Assembly: GCF_900547205.1 (NCBI RefSeq)
Contig: NZ_URFY01000030.1
Span: 1 to 56,499, forward strand
Source: an uncultured Bacteroides sp.
GTDB lineage: Bacteria; Bacteroidota; Bacteroidia; Bacteroidales; Bacteroidaceae
Direction of reading: 5' to 3'
DNA: 56,499 bases
This document shows positions 42,569 to 50,783 of this stretch, one piece after another; the stretch's first letter is position 1, and every line of letters starts with the position of its first letter. A program made the translations under genes and the position numbers. Below the pieces are notes generated by a model. It was not told the DNA's origin and did not search any database. It worked only from the letters and a program-made list of their open reading frames with translations.

Positions 42569-44452
42569 ATGGAACAACTGAAACATGAATGTGGCGTTGC
42601 CATGATACGCTTGCTCAAGCCGTTGGAGTATTACGAGAAGAAGTACGGAACATGGATGTACGGTCTTAATAAACTCTACCTGTTGATGGAGAAACAGCAC
42701 AATCGTGGACAGGAAGGTGCAGGATTGGCTTGCGTAAAGTTGGAAGCCAATCCGGGTGAAGAATATATGTTTCGCGAACGCGCTTTAGGTTCCGGTGCAA
42801 TCACTGAAATCTTCGAAAACGTACAAAGTAACTTTAAAGATCTCACTCCCGAACAGTTGCACGATGCGGATTTAGCCAAACGAACTCTGCCTTTTGCGGG
42901 AGAGACGTATATGGGACATTTGCGATACTCCACTACCGGGAAGTCCGGTATTTCGTACGTGCATCCTTTCTTAAGAAGGAACAATTGGCGTGCTAAGAAC
43001 CTCGCCCTCTGTGGCAACTTCAACATGACGAATGTAGACGAAATATTTGCCCGTATCACTGCCATCGGTCAGCATCCCCGCAAATATGCTGACACCTATA
43101 TCATGCTCGAACAGGTGGGACATCGTCTCGACCGTGAAGTGGAGCGCCTGTTCAACCTTGCTGAGGCTGAAGGGCTGACAGGAATGGGAGTGACTCATTA
43201 TATAGAGGAACATATCGACCTGTCCAACGTATTGCGTACCTCCAGCCGTGAGTGGGACGGGGGATACGTTATCTGCGGACTGACCGGAAGCGGCGAGTCC
43301 TTTGCCATCCGCGACCCGTGGGGAATACGCCCCGCCTTCTGGTATCAGGACGATGAGATTGCCATATTGGCTTCCGAACGTCCCGTCATCCAGACAGCTT
43401 TCAACATCCCCGTAGAAGAAATCAAAGAATTACAGCCGGGACAGGCGTTGCTAATTAGCAAAGAAGGCAAGGTGCGGACATCGCAGATTAATAAGCCCCG
43501 TGAGAAGCGTGCCTGTTCCTTCGAACGCATCTACTTTTCCCGCGGTAGTGATGTCGATATATATAAGGAAAGAAAACTACTTGGCGAGAAACTTATACCG
43601 AGGATTCTGAAGTCCATCAATAACGACCTCGACCATACTGTTTTCTCTTTCATCCCCAACACAGCCGAAGTTGCTTTCTACGGAATGCTTCAAGGACTGG
43701 ACGACTACCTGAACGAAGAGAAGGTGCAGCAAATTGCAGCATTGGGTCACAACCCGAATATGGAAGAACTGGAAGTCATTCTTTCCCGTCGCATCCGCAG
43801 TGAGAAGGTCGCCATCAAGGACATCAAACTCCGCACGTTCATAGCCGAAGGAAACAGCCGTAATGACCTTGCCGCCCACGTGTATGACATCACATATGGC
43901 AGTCTTGTTTCCGGTGTCGACAATCTGGTGATTATCGACGACAGCATCGTGCGTGGCACCACCTTGAAGCAAAGCATCATTGGTATTCTCGACCGCCTTG
44001 GTCCGAAGAAGATTGTAATCGTATCCTCTTCACCGCAAGTCCGCTATCCTGACTATTACGGCATCGACATGGCAAAGATGAGCGAGTTCATCGCCTTCCG
44101 TGCAGCTATCGAACTGCTGAAAGAACGGGATATGAAAGACATCATCGCTGCTTCCTACCGTAAATCAAAAGCTCAGATAGGACTGCCGAAAGAGCAGATG
44201 ATAAACTACGTAAAAGATATCTATGCCCCATTCACCGACGAAGAAATCTCTGCCAAGATGGTGGAACTGCTGACGCCGAAGGGAACGAAAGCCAAAGTAG
44301 AAATCGTCTACCAACCGTTGGAAGGGCTTCACGAAGCCTGTCCGGACCATGCGGGCGACTGGTATTTCAGTGGCAACTATCCCACGCCGGGCGGTGTGAA
44401 AATGGTGAATCAGGCATTCATCAACTACATCGAGCAACTGTATCAATTTTAA
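42569..44452 (+). CDS. Long amidophosphoribosyltransferase (PurF-like)
   Basis: A 627-aa protein with a class II amidotransferase domain and a C-terminal phosphoribosyltransferase domain. The nucleophile is probably C8 in KHECGVAMIRL, exposed after removal of a short leader as in PurF of the B. subtilis type. QHNRGQEGAGLACV, GHLRYSTTGKSG and SFAIRDPWGIRPAFW follow. The PRPP motif is LVIIDDSIVRGTTLKQ. It should make phosphoribosylamine, the first step of purine synthesis. It is more than 100 residues longer than the usual 470-500 aa PurF, with insertions in the glutaminase domain and a C-terminal extension, so it may be a second, lineage-specific form. Confidence 0.85.
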   Translation: MEQLKHECGVAMIRLLKPLEYYEKKYGTWMYGLNKLYLLMEKQHNRGQEGAGLACVKLEANPGEEYMFRERALGSGAITEIFENVQSNFKDLTPEQLHDADLAKRTLPFAGETYMGHLRYSTTGKSGISYVHPFLRRNNWRAKNLALCGNFNMTNVDEIFARITAIGQHPRKYADTYIMLEQVGHRLDREVERLFNLAEAEGLTGMGVTHYIEEHIDLSNVLRTSSREWDGGYVICGLTGSGESFAIRDPWGIRPAFWYQDDEIAILASERPVIQTAFNIPVEEIKELQPGQALLISKEGKVRTSQINKPREKRACSFERIYFSRGSDVDIYKERKLLGEKLIPRILKSINNDLDHTVFSFIPNTAEVAFYGMLQGLDDYLNEEKVQQIAALGHNPNMEELEVILSRRIRSEKVAIKDIKLRTFIAEGNSRNDLAAHVYDITYGSLVSGVDNLVIIDDSIVRGTTLKQSIIGILDRLGPKKIVIVSSSPQVRYPDYYGIDMAKMSEFIAFRAAIELLKERDMKDIIAASYRKSKAQIGLPKEQMINYVKDIYAPFTDEEISAKMVELLTPKGTKAKVEIVYQPLEGLHEACPDHAGDWYFSGNYPTPGGVKMVNQAFINYIEQLYQF

Positions 44453-44480
44453 ACAACCATACAACGAGTCAATTATAAGA

Positions 44481-45557
44481 ATGAGAAATGTGACATTAAT
44501 CCTCGACGACGGGAGCCGGTTCTCCGGCAAGTCGTTTGGCTACGAGAAGCCGGTGGCGGGCGAAGTAGTGTTCAATACCGCCATGACCGGATATCCGGAG
44601 AGTCTCACCGACCCTTCCTATGCCGGACAATTGATGACACTTACCTACCCACTGGTGGGTAACTACGGAGTCCCCCCTTTCACCATCGAACCGAACGGAC
44701 TCGCCACTTTTATGGAAAGTGAGAAAATCCATGCCGAAGCGATTATCGTAAGCGACTATTCTAATGAATACAGCCATTGGAATGCAGTGGAAAGTCTTGC
44801 CGACTGGCTAAAGCGCGAACAAGTGCCCGGCATCACAGGTATCGACACCCGCGAACTGACAAAAGTACTTCGCGAACATGGAGTGATGATGGGAAAGATC
44901 GTCTTCGACGACGAACCGGACAATGTGCCTGAAGCTACGTATGCAGGTATTAATTATGTAGACCGCGTGAGTTGTAAGGAAGTGATTCGCTATAATGAAG
45001 GTGCCGATAAAAAGAAGGTCGTTTTGGTAGATTGCGGAGTAAAGACGAACATTATCCGATGCTTACTGAAACGTGATGTTGAGGTGATTCGTGTCCCTTG
45101 GGATTATGACTTCAACGGACTCGAATATGACGGACTGTTCATCTCCAACGGCCCGGGCGACCCGGATACTTGCGTTGCTGCCGTGCAGAACATCCGTCGC
45201 GCGATGGAAAACGAGAAACTTCCTATCTTCGGAATCTGTATGGGCAATCAATTGCTTTCAAAAGCAGGAGGAGCTAAGATTTATAAATTGAAATACGGAC
45301 ATCGTAGCCACAACCAACCGGTGCGTATGGTAGGTACGGAACGCTGCTTCATTACTTCCCAAAACCACGGTTACGCTGTAGACAATAATACATTGGGCGT
45401 AGACTGGGAACCATTTTTCATTAACATGAATGACGGCTCCAACGAAGGAATCAAGCATAAAAGAAACCCTTGGTTTTCAGCACAGTTTCATCCAGAAGCT
45501 GCCAGCGGACCTACGGATACTGAATTCCTGTTTGACGAATTTGTGAAATTATTATAA
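44481..45557 (+). CDS. carA: Carbamoyl phosphate synthase small subunit
   Basis: A 358-aa glutaminase subunit. VFNTAMTGYPESLTDPSYAG and ITGIDTRELTKVLREHG mark the N-terminal CPSase domain. The class I amidotransferase part has LFISNGPGDPD, the nucleophile C253 in FGICMGNQLL, and QFHPEAASGP with the catalytic His and Glu. It lies 28 bp after the PurF-like gene and 76 bp before carB. Confidence 0.97.
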   Translation: MRNVTLILDDGSRFSGKSFGYEKPVAGEVVFNTAMTGYPESLTDPSYAGQLMTLTYPLVGNYGVPPFTIEPNGLATFMESEKIHAEAIIVSDYSNEYSHWNAVESLADWLKREQVPGITGIDTRELTKVLREHGVMMGKIVFDDEPDNVPEATYAGINYVDRVSCKEVIRYNEGADKKKVVLVDCGVKTNIIRCLLKRDVEVIRVPWDYDFNGLEYDGLFISNGPGDPDTCVAAVQNIRRAMENEKLPIFGICMGNQLLSKAGGAKIYKLKYGHRSHNQPVRMVGTERCFITSQNHGYAVDNNTLGVDWEPFFINMNDGSNEGIKHKRNPWFSAQFHPEAASGPTDTEFLFDEFVKLL

Positions 45558-45584
45558 TTCATCCTCACCATCGATTATTTATCA

Positions 45585-45616
45585 GAATCTGTGTGAATCT
45601 GTGTAATCTGTGGTGA
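45585..45616. repeat. AATCTGTG tandem repeats between carA and carB
   Basis: Three head-to-tail copies of AATCTGTG(T/G) lie directly before the carB start. They run into a GTG (45610) that opens the frame slightly upstream of the chosen ATG. Confidence 0.55.
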
Positions 45617-45633
45617 ACCAGAAAGTTGAATCA

Positions 45634-48600
45634 ATGAAAGAAAACTCAATAAAGAAAGTCCTGCTTCTGGGTTCCGGTGCCCTGAAAATCGGTGAGGCAG
45701 GCGAGTTCGATTATTCCGGTTCGCAGGCGCTCAAAGCCCTGAAAGAAGAAGGTATCGAAACGATTCTTATCAATCCGAACATCGCTACGGTGCAGACATC
45801 CGAAGGCGTAGCGGATCAGATTTATTTCCTTCCGGTGACTCCTTATTTTGTAGAGAAAGTCATTCAGAAAGAGAAGCCGGAAGGCATCATGCTGGCATTC
45901 GGTGGTCAGACGGCGTTGAACTGTGGTGTGGCTTTGCATCGGGAAGGAATCCTTGAAAAATATAATGTACGCGTGCTCGGCACTCCCGTTCAGGCTATTA
46001 TGGATACGGAAGACCGTGAGCTTTTCGTTCAGAAACTGAATGAAATCGACGTTAAGACGATAAAGAGCGAAGCCGTAGAAAATGCGGAAAACGCCCGTCG
46101 CGCAGCCCGGGAACTGGGCTATCCGGTGATTGTCCGTGCTGCATACGCATTGGGCGGACTGGGTTCTGGTTTTTGTGATAACGAAGAGCAACTGGACGTT
46201 TTGGTAGAAAAGGCTTTTTCCTTCTCTCCGCAAGTACTAGTAGAAAAGTCACTTCGCGGCTGGAAGGAAGTAGAGTATGAAGTGGTGCGCGACCGCTTCG
46301 ACAACTGTATTACAGTTTGTAATATGGAGAACTTCGACCCGCTGGGAATCCATACCGGTGAGTCCATCGTCATTGCTCCGTCTCAAACGCTGACCAATCG
46401 TGAATACCATAAACTTCGCGAACTTGCTATCCGCATTATCCGCCATATCGGTATCGTTGGCGAGTGTAACGTGCAATATGCGTTCGACCCCGAATCCGAA
46501 GATTACCGTGTGATTGAAGTAAACGCCCGCCTTTCCCGTTCATCGGCTTTGGCTTCCAAAGCAACCGGTTATCCATTGGCTTTCGTTGCCGCTAAGTTAG
46601 GATTGGGTTACGGACTTTTCGACCTGAAAAACTCTGTGACAAAGACCACTTCCGCCTTCTTCGAACCTGCTTTGGACTATGTCGTCTGCAAAATTCCCCG
46701 TTGGGACTTAGGCAAGTTCCATGGTGTAGACAAGGAACTGGGTTCTTCCATGAAATCCGTCGGTGAAGTAATGGCTATTGGTCGCACTTTCGAAGAAGCT
46801 ATCCAGAAAGGTCTGCGTATGATAGGACAGGGAATGCACGGATTTGTAGAAAACAAAGAATTGGTTATCCCTGATATTGACAAAGCTCTGCGCGAACCTA
46901 CTGATAAACGTATTTTCGTCATCTCGAAAGCCTTTCGTGCCGGATACACTATCGACCAGGTGCATGAACTAACGAAGATTGATAAATGGTTCCTCCAGAA
47001 GCTGATGAACATCATGAAGACTTCCGAAGAACTGCATAGTTGGGGAAATAACCACAAACAGATAGCCGACCTGTCCGATGAATTGCTTCGTCAGGCAAAG
47101 GTGCAAGGTTTCTCTGATTTTCAGATTGCCCGTGCCATTGGTTACGAGGGAGATATGGAAGACGGTATACTCTATGTTCGCAATCACCGTAAGAGTGCAG
47201 GTATTCTTCCTGTTGTGAAGCAGATTGATACCTTGGCAGCCGAATATCCTGCACAGACCAATTATCTGTATCTAACTTATAGCGGTGTAGCCAACGACGT
47301 CCATTATCTGGGTGACCGTAAATCCATCGTCGTACTCGGTTCAGGTGCCTATCGTATCGGTTCTTCGGTAGAGTTCGACTGGTGTGGCGTTCAGGCATTG
47401 AACACCATCCGCAAGGAAGGGTGGCGCAGCGTCATGATAAACTATAACCCTGAAACCGTATCCACGGACTACGATATGTGCGACCGTCTTTACTTCGACG
47501 AACTGACATTCGAACGTGTTATGGATATTCTTGAATTGGAGAATCCTCATGGCGTCATCGTATCCACCGGCGGTCAGATTCCAAATAACCTTGCGCTTCG
47601 CCTTGATGCGCAAGACATCCACATCTTAGGCACAAGCGCCCAAAGCATTGACAATGCCGAAGACCGTGAGAAATTTTCAGCCATGCTCGACCGAATCGGT
47701 GTAGACCAGCCGCGTTGGCGCGAGTTAACTTCATTGGAAGACATCAACGAATTTGTCGAAGAAGTTGGTTTCCCCGTACTTGTCCGTCCGTCTTACGTTC
47801 TTTCCGGTGCTGCTATGAACGTCTGCTCCAATCAGGAAGAACTTGAACGTTTCCTGAAGCTGGCTGCCAATGTATCGAAGAAGCATCCGGTAGTCGTAAG
47901 CCAGTTCATCGAACACGCCAAAGAAGTGGAAATGGATGCTGTGGCGCAGAACGGAGAAATCGTAGCCTATGCTATCAGCGAGCACATCGAATTTGCAGGT
48001 GTACACTCCGGTGATGCTACCATTCAGTTCCCGCCGCAGAAACTATATGTGGAAACCGTCCGTCGCATCAAGCGTATCAGCCGTGAGATTGCAAAGGCAC
48101 TGAATATCTCCGGTCCGTTCAACATCCAATATCTGGCGAAAGACAATGACATCAAAGTAATCGAATGTAACCTTCGTGCCAGCCGTTCCTTCCCCTTTGT
48201 CAGCAAAGTGTTGAAGATAAACTTCATCGAACTGGCAACGAAAGTAATGCTCGGTCTCCCTGTGGAGAAACCTGAGAAGAATCTCTTCGAATTAGATTAT
48301 GTCGGTATTAAAGCTTCTCAGTTCTCCTTCAATCGTTTGCAGAAGGCCGACCCGGTATTGGGTGTAGATATGGCTTCTACCGGTGAAGTAGGCTGTATCG
48401 GCAGTGACACTTCATGTGCCATACTCAAAGCTATGCTTTCCGTAGGCTATCGTATTCCGAAGAAGAACATCCTTCTTTCCACAGGTACGATGAAGCAGAA
48501 AGCCGATATGATGGATGCTGCCCGTATGCTTGTGAACAAAGGTTACAAGCTTTTTGCGACTGGGGGCACACATAAAGCGCTTGCCGAGAGTGGTATCGAA

Positions 48601-48864
48601 AGCACCCATGTCTATTGGCCGAGTGAAGAGGGGCATCCGCAAGCATTGGAAATGCTTCATAGCAAAGAAATAGACATGGTAGTCAATATCCCGAAGAACC
48701 TCACAGCCGGAGAATTGGATAACGGATATAAAATCCGTCGTGCAGCTATTGACTTGAATGTTCCTTTGATTACGAACGCCCGTCTGGCTAGTGCTTTCAT
48801 CAATGCCTTCTGCACGATGAGCATTGACGACATTGCCATAAAGAGTTGGGAAGAGTATAAGTAA
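45634..48864 (+). CDS. carB: Carbamoyl phosphate synthase large subunit
   Basis: A 1076-aa enzyme that makes carbamoyl phosphate from bicarbonate, ammonia and two ATP for arginine and pyrimidine synthesis. The two homologous halves each carry a carboxylate-binding start (VLLLGSGALKIGEAGEFDYSG and SIVVLGSGAYRIGSSVEFDW) and an ATP-grasp domain (VIVRAAYALGGLGSG; VLVRPSYVLSGAAM). The C-terminal MGS-like allosteric domain follows NILLSTGTMKQKADM. The ATG at 45634 is preferred to a GTG at 45610, because the additional 8 residues come from the AATCTGTG repeat. It ends the rightward operon at a terminator. Confidence 0.97.
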   Translation: MKENSIKKVLLLGSGALKIGEAGEFDYSGSQALKALKEEGIETILINPNIATVQTSEGVADQIYFLPVTPYFVEKVIQKEKPEGIMLAFGGQTALNCGVALHREGILEKYNVRVLGTPVQAIMDTEDRELFVQKLNEIDVKTIKSEAVENAENARRAARELGYPVIVRAAYALGGLGSGFCDNEEQLDVLVEKAFSFSPQVLVEKSLRGWKEVEYEVVRDRFDNCITVCNMENFDPLGIHTGESIVIAPSQTLTNREYHKLRELAIRIIRHIGIVGECNVQYAFDPESEDYRVIEVNARLSRSSALASKATGYPLAFVAAKLGLGYGLFDLKNSVTKTTSAFFEPALDYVVCKIPRWDLGKFHGVDKELGSSMKSVGEVMAIGRTFEEAIQKGLRMIGQGMHGFVENKELVIPDIDKALREPTDKRIFVISKAFRAGYTIDQVHELTKIDKWFLQKLMNIMKTSEELHSWGNNHKQIADLSDELLRQAKVQGFSDFQIARAIGYEGDMEDGILYVRNHRKSAGILPVVKQIDTLAAEYPAQTNYLYLTYSGVANDVHYLGDRKSIVVLGSGAYRIGSSVEFDWCGVQALNTIRKEGWRSVMINYNPETVSTDYDMCDRLYFDELTFERVMDILELENPHGVIVSTGGQIPNNLALRLDAQDIHILGTSAQSIDNAEDREKFSAMLDRIGVDQPRWRELTSLEDINEFVEEVGFPVLVRPSYVLSGAAMNVCSNQEELERFLKLAANVSKKHPVVVSQFIEHAKEVEMDAVAQNGEIVAYAISEHIEFAGVHSGDATIQFPPQKLYVETVRRIKRISREIAKALNISGPFNIQYLAKDNDIKVIECNLRASRSFPFVSKVLKINFIELATKVMLGLPVEKPEKNLFELDYVGIKASQFSFNRLQKADPVLGVDMASTGEVGCIGSDTSCAILKAMLSVGYRIPKKNILLSTGTMKQKADMMDAARMLVNKGYKLFATGGTHKALAESGIESTHVYWPSEEGHPQALEMLHSKEIDMVVNIPKNLTAGELDNGYKIRRAAIDLNVPLITNARLASAFINAFCTMSIDDIAIKSWEEYK

Positions 48865-48899
48865 TTTTTTTAGTTGTTATATAATAAGTAGAAGAAGAC

Positions 48900-48928
48900 G
48901 TCTCCGTGTTTTCGGGGGCGGCTTTTTT
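48900..48928 (+). terminator. Intrinsic terminator after carB
   Basis: GTCTCCG and CGGGGGC form a 7-bp stem with two G-T pairs and a 6-nt loop. A run of six T residues follows closely. It lies 35 bp after the carB stop. Confidence 0.7.
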
Positions 48929-48953
48929 GCTTTCCAGAAAAAGTGAATAACCT

Positions 48954-48984
48954 TTTGATTATTAAAAGAATTTCTTTGTCTTTG
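48954..48984 (+). promoter_or_regulatory. Promoter of the nucleotidyltransferase gene
   Basis: TTTG (48954-48957), a 19-bp spacer and TGTCTTTG (48977-48984) fit the Bacteroides promoter with one mismatch in the -7 box. The ATG follows 21 bp later. Confidence 0.5.
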
Positions 48985-49005
48985 TAGTAGATAATAAGGA
49001 TACTT

Positions 49006-49362
49006 ATGAAACGTGCAAAAGTAATAAAGGCTATACAGAGAGTTCTGCAGGGAATGTCACCGACTATAGAAGTCAAATTTTATGGGTCGGAGGCTAGAGG
49101 AGATGCACGCCCTAATTCTGATATTGATCTTTTAATACTGGTGGATAAAGAAGAAGTTTCTACTGAAGCTGAGATGGATATCACTGATTCTCTATATCCA
49201 ATAGAACTGGAAACAGGTATCTTGATAAATCCTTTTATCTTGACTAAGAAAATTTGGGGTAAGGTCGTTACTCCCTTTTATGAAAACGTAATGAATGAAC
49301 TCTATCCACGTGCATTGAACTTTGTAAACTCAATCGATGAATTATTGAAAATGGATAAGTAA
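49006..49362 (+). CDS. Minimal nucleotidyltransferase (MNT domain), no HEPN partner seen
   Basis: A 118-aa protein of the MNT type: a short N-terminal helix, GS-containing FYGSEARGDARPNSDIDLLI with G27, S28, D39 and D41 for nucleotide and metal binding, and a hydrophobic strand after it. MNT proteins such as MntA usually pair with a HEPN toxin (HepT) and silence it by adding AMP. Here the next gene is the recombinase 119 bp downstream, and no HEPN gene is visible on either side. It may be an orphan antitoxin, or act on a partner elsewhere. It stands at the boundary between housekeeping genes and the capsule locus. Confidence 0.8.
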   Translation: MKRAKVIKAIQRVLQGMSPTIEVKFYGSEARGDARPNSDIDLLILVDKEEVSTEAEMDITDSLYPIELETGILINPFILTKKIWGKVVTPFYENVMNELYPRALNFVNSIDELLKMDK

Positions 49363-49481
49363 TAAATCGTATAGGTTACTAAAACAATCTAAGAAAACTT
49401 TAGTAAATAGGCTTCTTGGTTGGAAGTTCGTTCAATTTCTCGTATAATCGAACTCATTTTTAAACTGAAATTAGAAATAGT

Positions 49482-50426
49482 ATGAGAAAAGACGGATTTA
49501 CTGTATGCGCAAAGCACTATATTAAGTGTTTGCGTCATGAAGGGCGATATGCTACAGCGCATGTTTACGAAAGCGCCCTTCGTTCCTACACCATGTTTTG
49601 TGGCACGGCCGATGTATCATTTAGCCAGATTACTCGTGAAAAATTAAAATGGTATAACGCTTATCTTGCGGCTAACCATTTGAAGCTAAACACCATTTCC
49701 ACTTATATGCGGATGTTGCGCTGCATATACAATAAAGGGGTCGACGCGCATCAGGCACCCTATGTTCATCGCCTGTTTCGAGATGTCTACACCGGAGTAG
49801 ATACACGCCAGAAGAAGGCCATCCCTGTAGACGAACTACACACGTTGCTTTACAAAGACCCTCAGTCCGATAGATTGCGACGGACACAGGCAATCGCCAA
49901 TTTATTGTTTTTATTTTGTGGAATGCCATTTGTCGATCTTGCCCATCTGGAGAAATCCAATCAAGAAGGGAATATACTGAAATACAACCGTAGCAAGACA
50001 GGCACCCCTATGAGTGTCGAGATACTAGACTCAGCAGAAAGTATCATTTCTCAGCTTCGTAGCAATCGCGCTTCGGTTCCTTCCGATCGTCCCGACTATC
50101 TCTTTTATATATTAAGCGGAAATTATAAGAAAAATGAAGAGGCGGGTTATAAAGAATACCAGTCTGCATTGCGAAGCTTTAATAACGATTTGAAGAAACT
50201 AGCCGGGAAATTATGTATTCGTTCATCCGTAACTTCTTATACACTTCGCCATTCTTGGGCTACCACCGCTAAATATCGCGGAGTTCCTATTGAAATGATT
50301 AGTGAATCATTAGGTCACCAATCTATCAAAACAACACAAATCTATTTGAAAGGCTTCGAACTGGGAGAAAGAACTAAAGTGAATCGGTTGAATTATTCTT
50401 ACGTGAAGAATCTTAAGGTTATCTAA
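49482..50426 (+). CDS. Tyrosine recombinase next to the invertible capsule promoter
   Basis: A 314-aa site-specific recombinase with an N-terminal SAM-like core-binding domain (about 8-95) and a C-terminal catalytic domain. K172 (SKTGT), R256-H257 in SYTLRHSWAT, H279 in ESLGHQSIKTT and the nucleophile Y288 are in place. The first catalytic Arg is not: where relatives have RGM.FVDLA this protein has C146-G-M-P-F-V-D-L-A. Tyr253 replaces the usual His, as in many Bacteroides relatives. It lies 44 bp before the left inverted repeat and is the natural candidate to flip the promoter at 50470-50761. If C146 disables it, another recombinase must act. Confidence 0.9.
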   Translation: MRKDGFTVCAKHYIKCLRHEGRYATAHVYESALRSYTMFCGTADVSFSQITREKLKWYNAYLAANHLKLNTISTYMRMLRCIYNKGVDAHQAPYVHRLFRDVYTGVDTRQKKAIPVDELHTLLYKDPQSDRLRRTQAIANLLFLFCGMPFVDLAHLEKSNQEGNILKYNRSKTGTPMSVEILDSAESIISQLRSNRASVPSDRPDYLFYILSGNYKKNEEAGYKEYQSALRSFNNDLKKLAGKLCIRSSVTSYTLRHSWATTAKYRGVPIEMISESLGHQSIKTTQIYLKGFELGERTKVNRLNYSYVKNLKVI

Positions 50427-50469
50427 TTTAAAATATATAAATGTTTGAAAAACAGCATACTTAAGCTGT

Positions 50470-50490
50470 CGTTACTTCTTAGGTAACGGA
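50470..50490 (+). repeat. Left inverted repeat (IRL) of the invertible segment
   Basis: The 21-bp repeat starts CGTTACTTCTTAGGTAACG and ends GA. It is itself a dyad: CGTTAC and GTAACG flank a 7-nt asymmetric spacer, the usual form of a tyrosine recombinase core site. Its exact reverse complement is at 50741-50761. Confidence 0.9.
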
Positions 50491-50503
50491 AAATTTTTCG
50501 GTG

Positions 50504-50511
50504 CAAAGATA
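50504..50511 (-). promoter_or_regulatory. -7 element of the phase-variable promoter
   Basis: TATCTTTG on the minus strand, 13 bp inside IRL. A partial -33 (CTTG) lies 21 bp upstream on the same strand. It faces the recombinase gene in the given orientation. Confidence 0.7.
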
Positions 50512-50740
50512 GATAAAAATATTAATAGCATACAAGCAAAAACTCTTTTTTTTCCTTTTTCCCTGAAATATGCGACAAAAAAGCCTTTGAACATGAAAAA
50601 CATCGGTCTCATGCTCTCTGTATTTTATTGCCTAACTCCAAATTACTTTTCCTTTGTATATCAGGCAATCCCCATTATTACGTCCTCTTTGTCTGTATGA
50701 TTCTCATGTTTATTGCTATACGTGTCCCATGTATGTATAG

Positions 50741-50761
50741 TCCGTTACCTAAGAAGTAACG
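50741..50761 (-). repeat. Right inverted repeat (IRR) of the invertible segment
   Basis: The exact reverse complement of 50470-50490: TCCGTTACC onward, ending AAGTAACG. Homology ends sharply on both sides, as expected for a recombination site. It lies 22 bp before the upxY ATG. Confidence 0.9.
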
Positions 50762-50783
50762 GATAAACATGGGGTAAAATAAT

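Larger units (their letters stand above)
50470..50761. promoter_or_regulatory. Invertible capsule promoter segment (captured OFF)
   Basis: A 292-bp non-coding segment is bounded by perfect 21-bp inverted repeats, between a tyrosine recombinase gene and upxY. The only consensus -7 box inside (TATCTTTG) is on the minus strand and points left, away from the capsule genes. Inversion would place it at 50720-50727, pointing right, with transcription starting about 50 nt before the upxY ATG. No TAnnTTTG exists on the plus strand in the present orientation. Invertible capsule promoters are established in Bacteroides; this instance is read directly from the sequence. Confidence 0.88.

Noticed and set aside
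49363..49481. HEPN toxin partner for the MNT protein
   Set aside because: No frame of sufficient length or HEPN RxxxxH motif is present on either strand in this gap.
50491..50740. A promoter inside the invertible segment facing upxY in the present orientation
   Set aside because: No TAnnTTTG occurs on the plus strand; the CTTTG runs there lack the TA of the -7 box. A weaker non-consensus promoter cannot be excluded.
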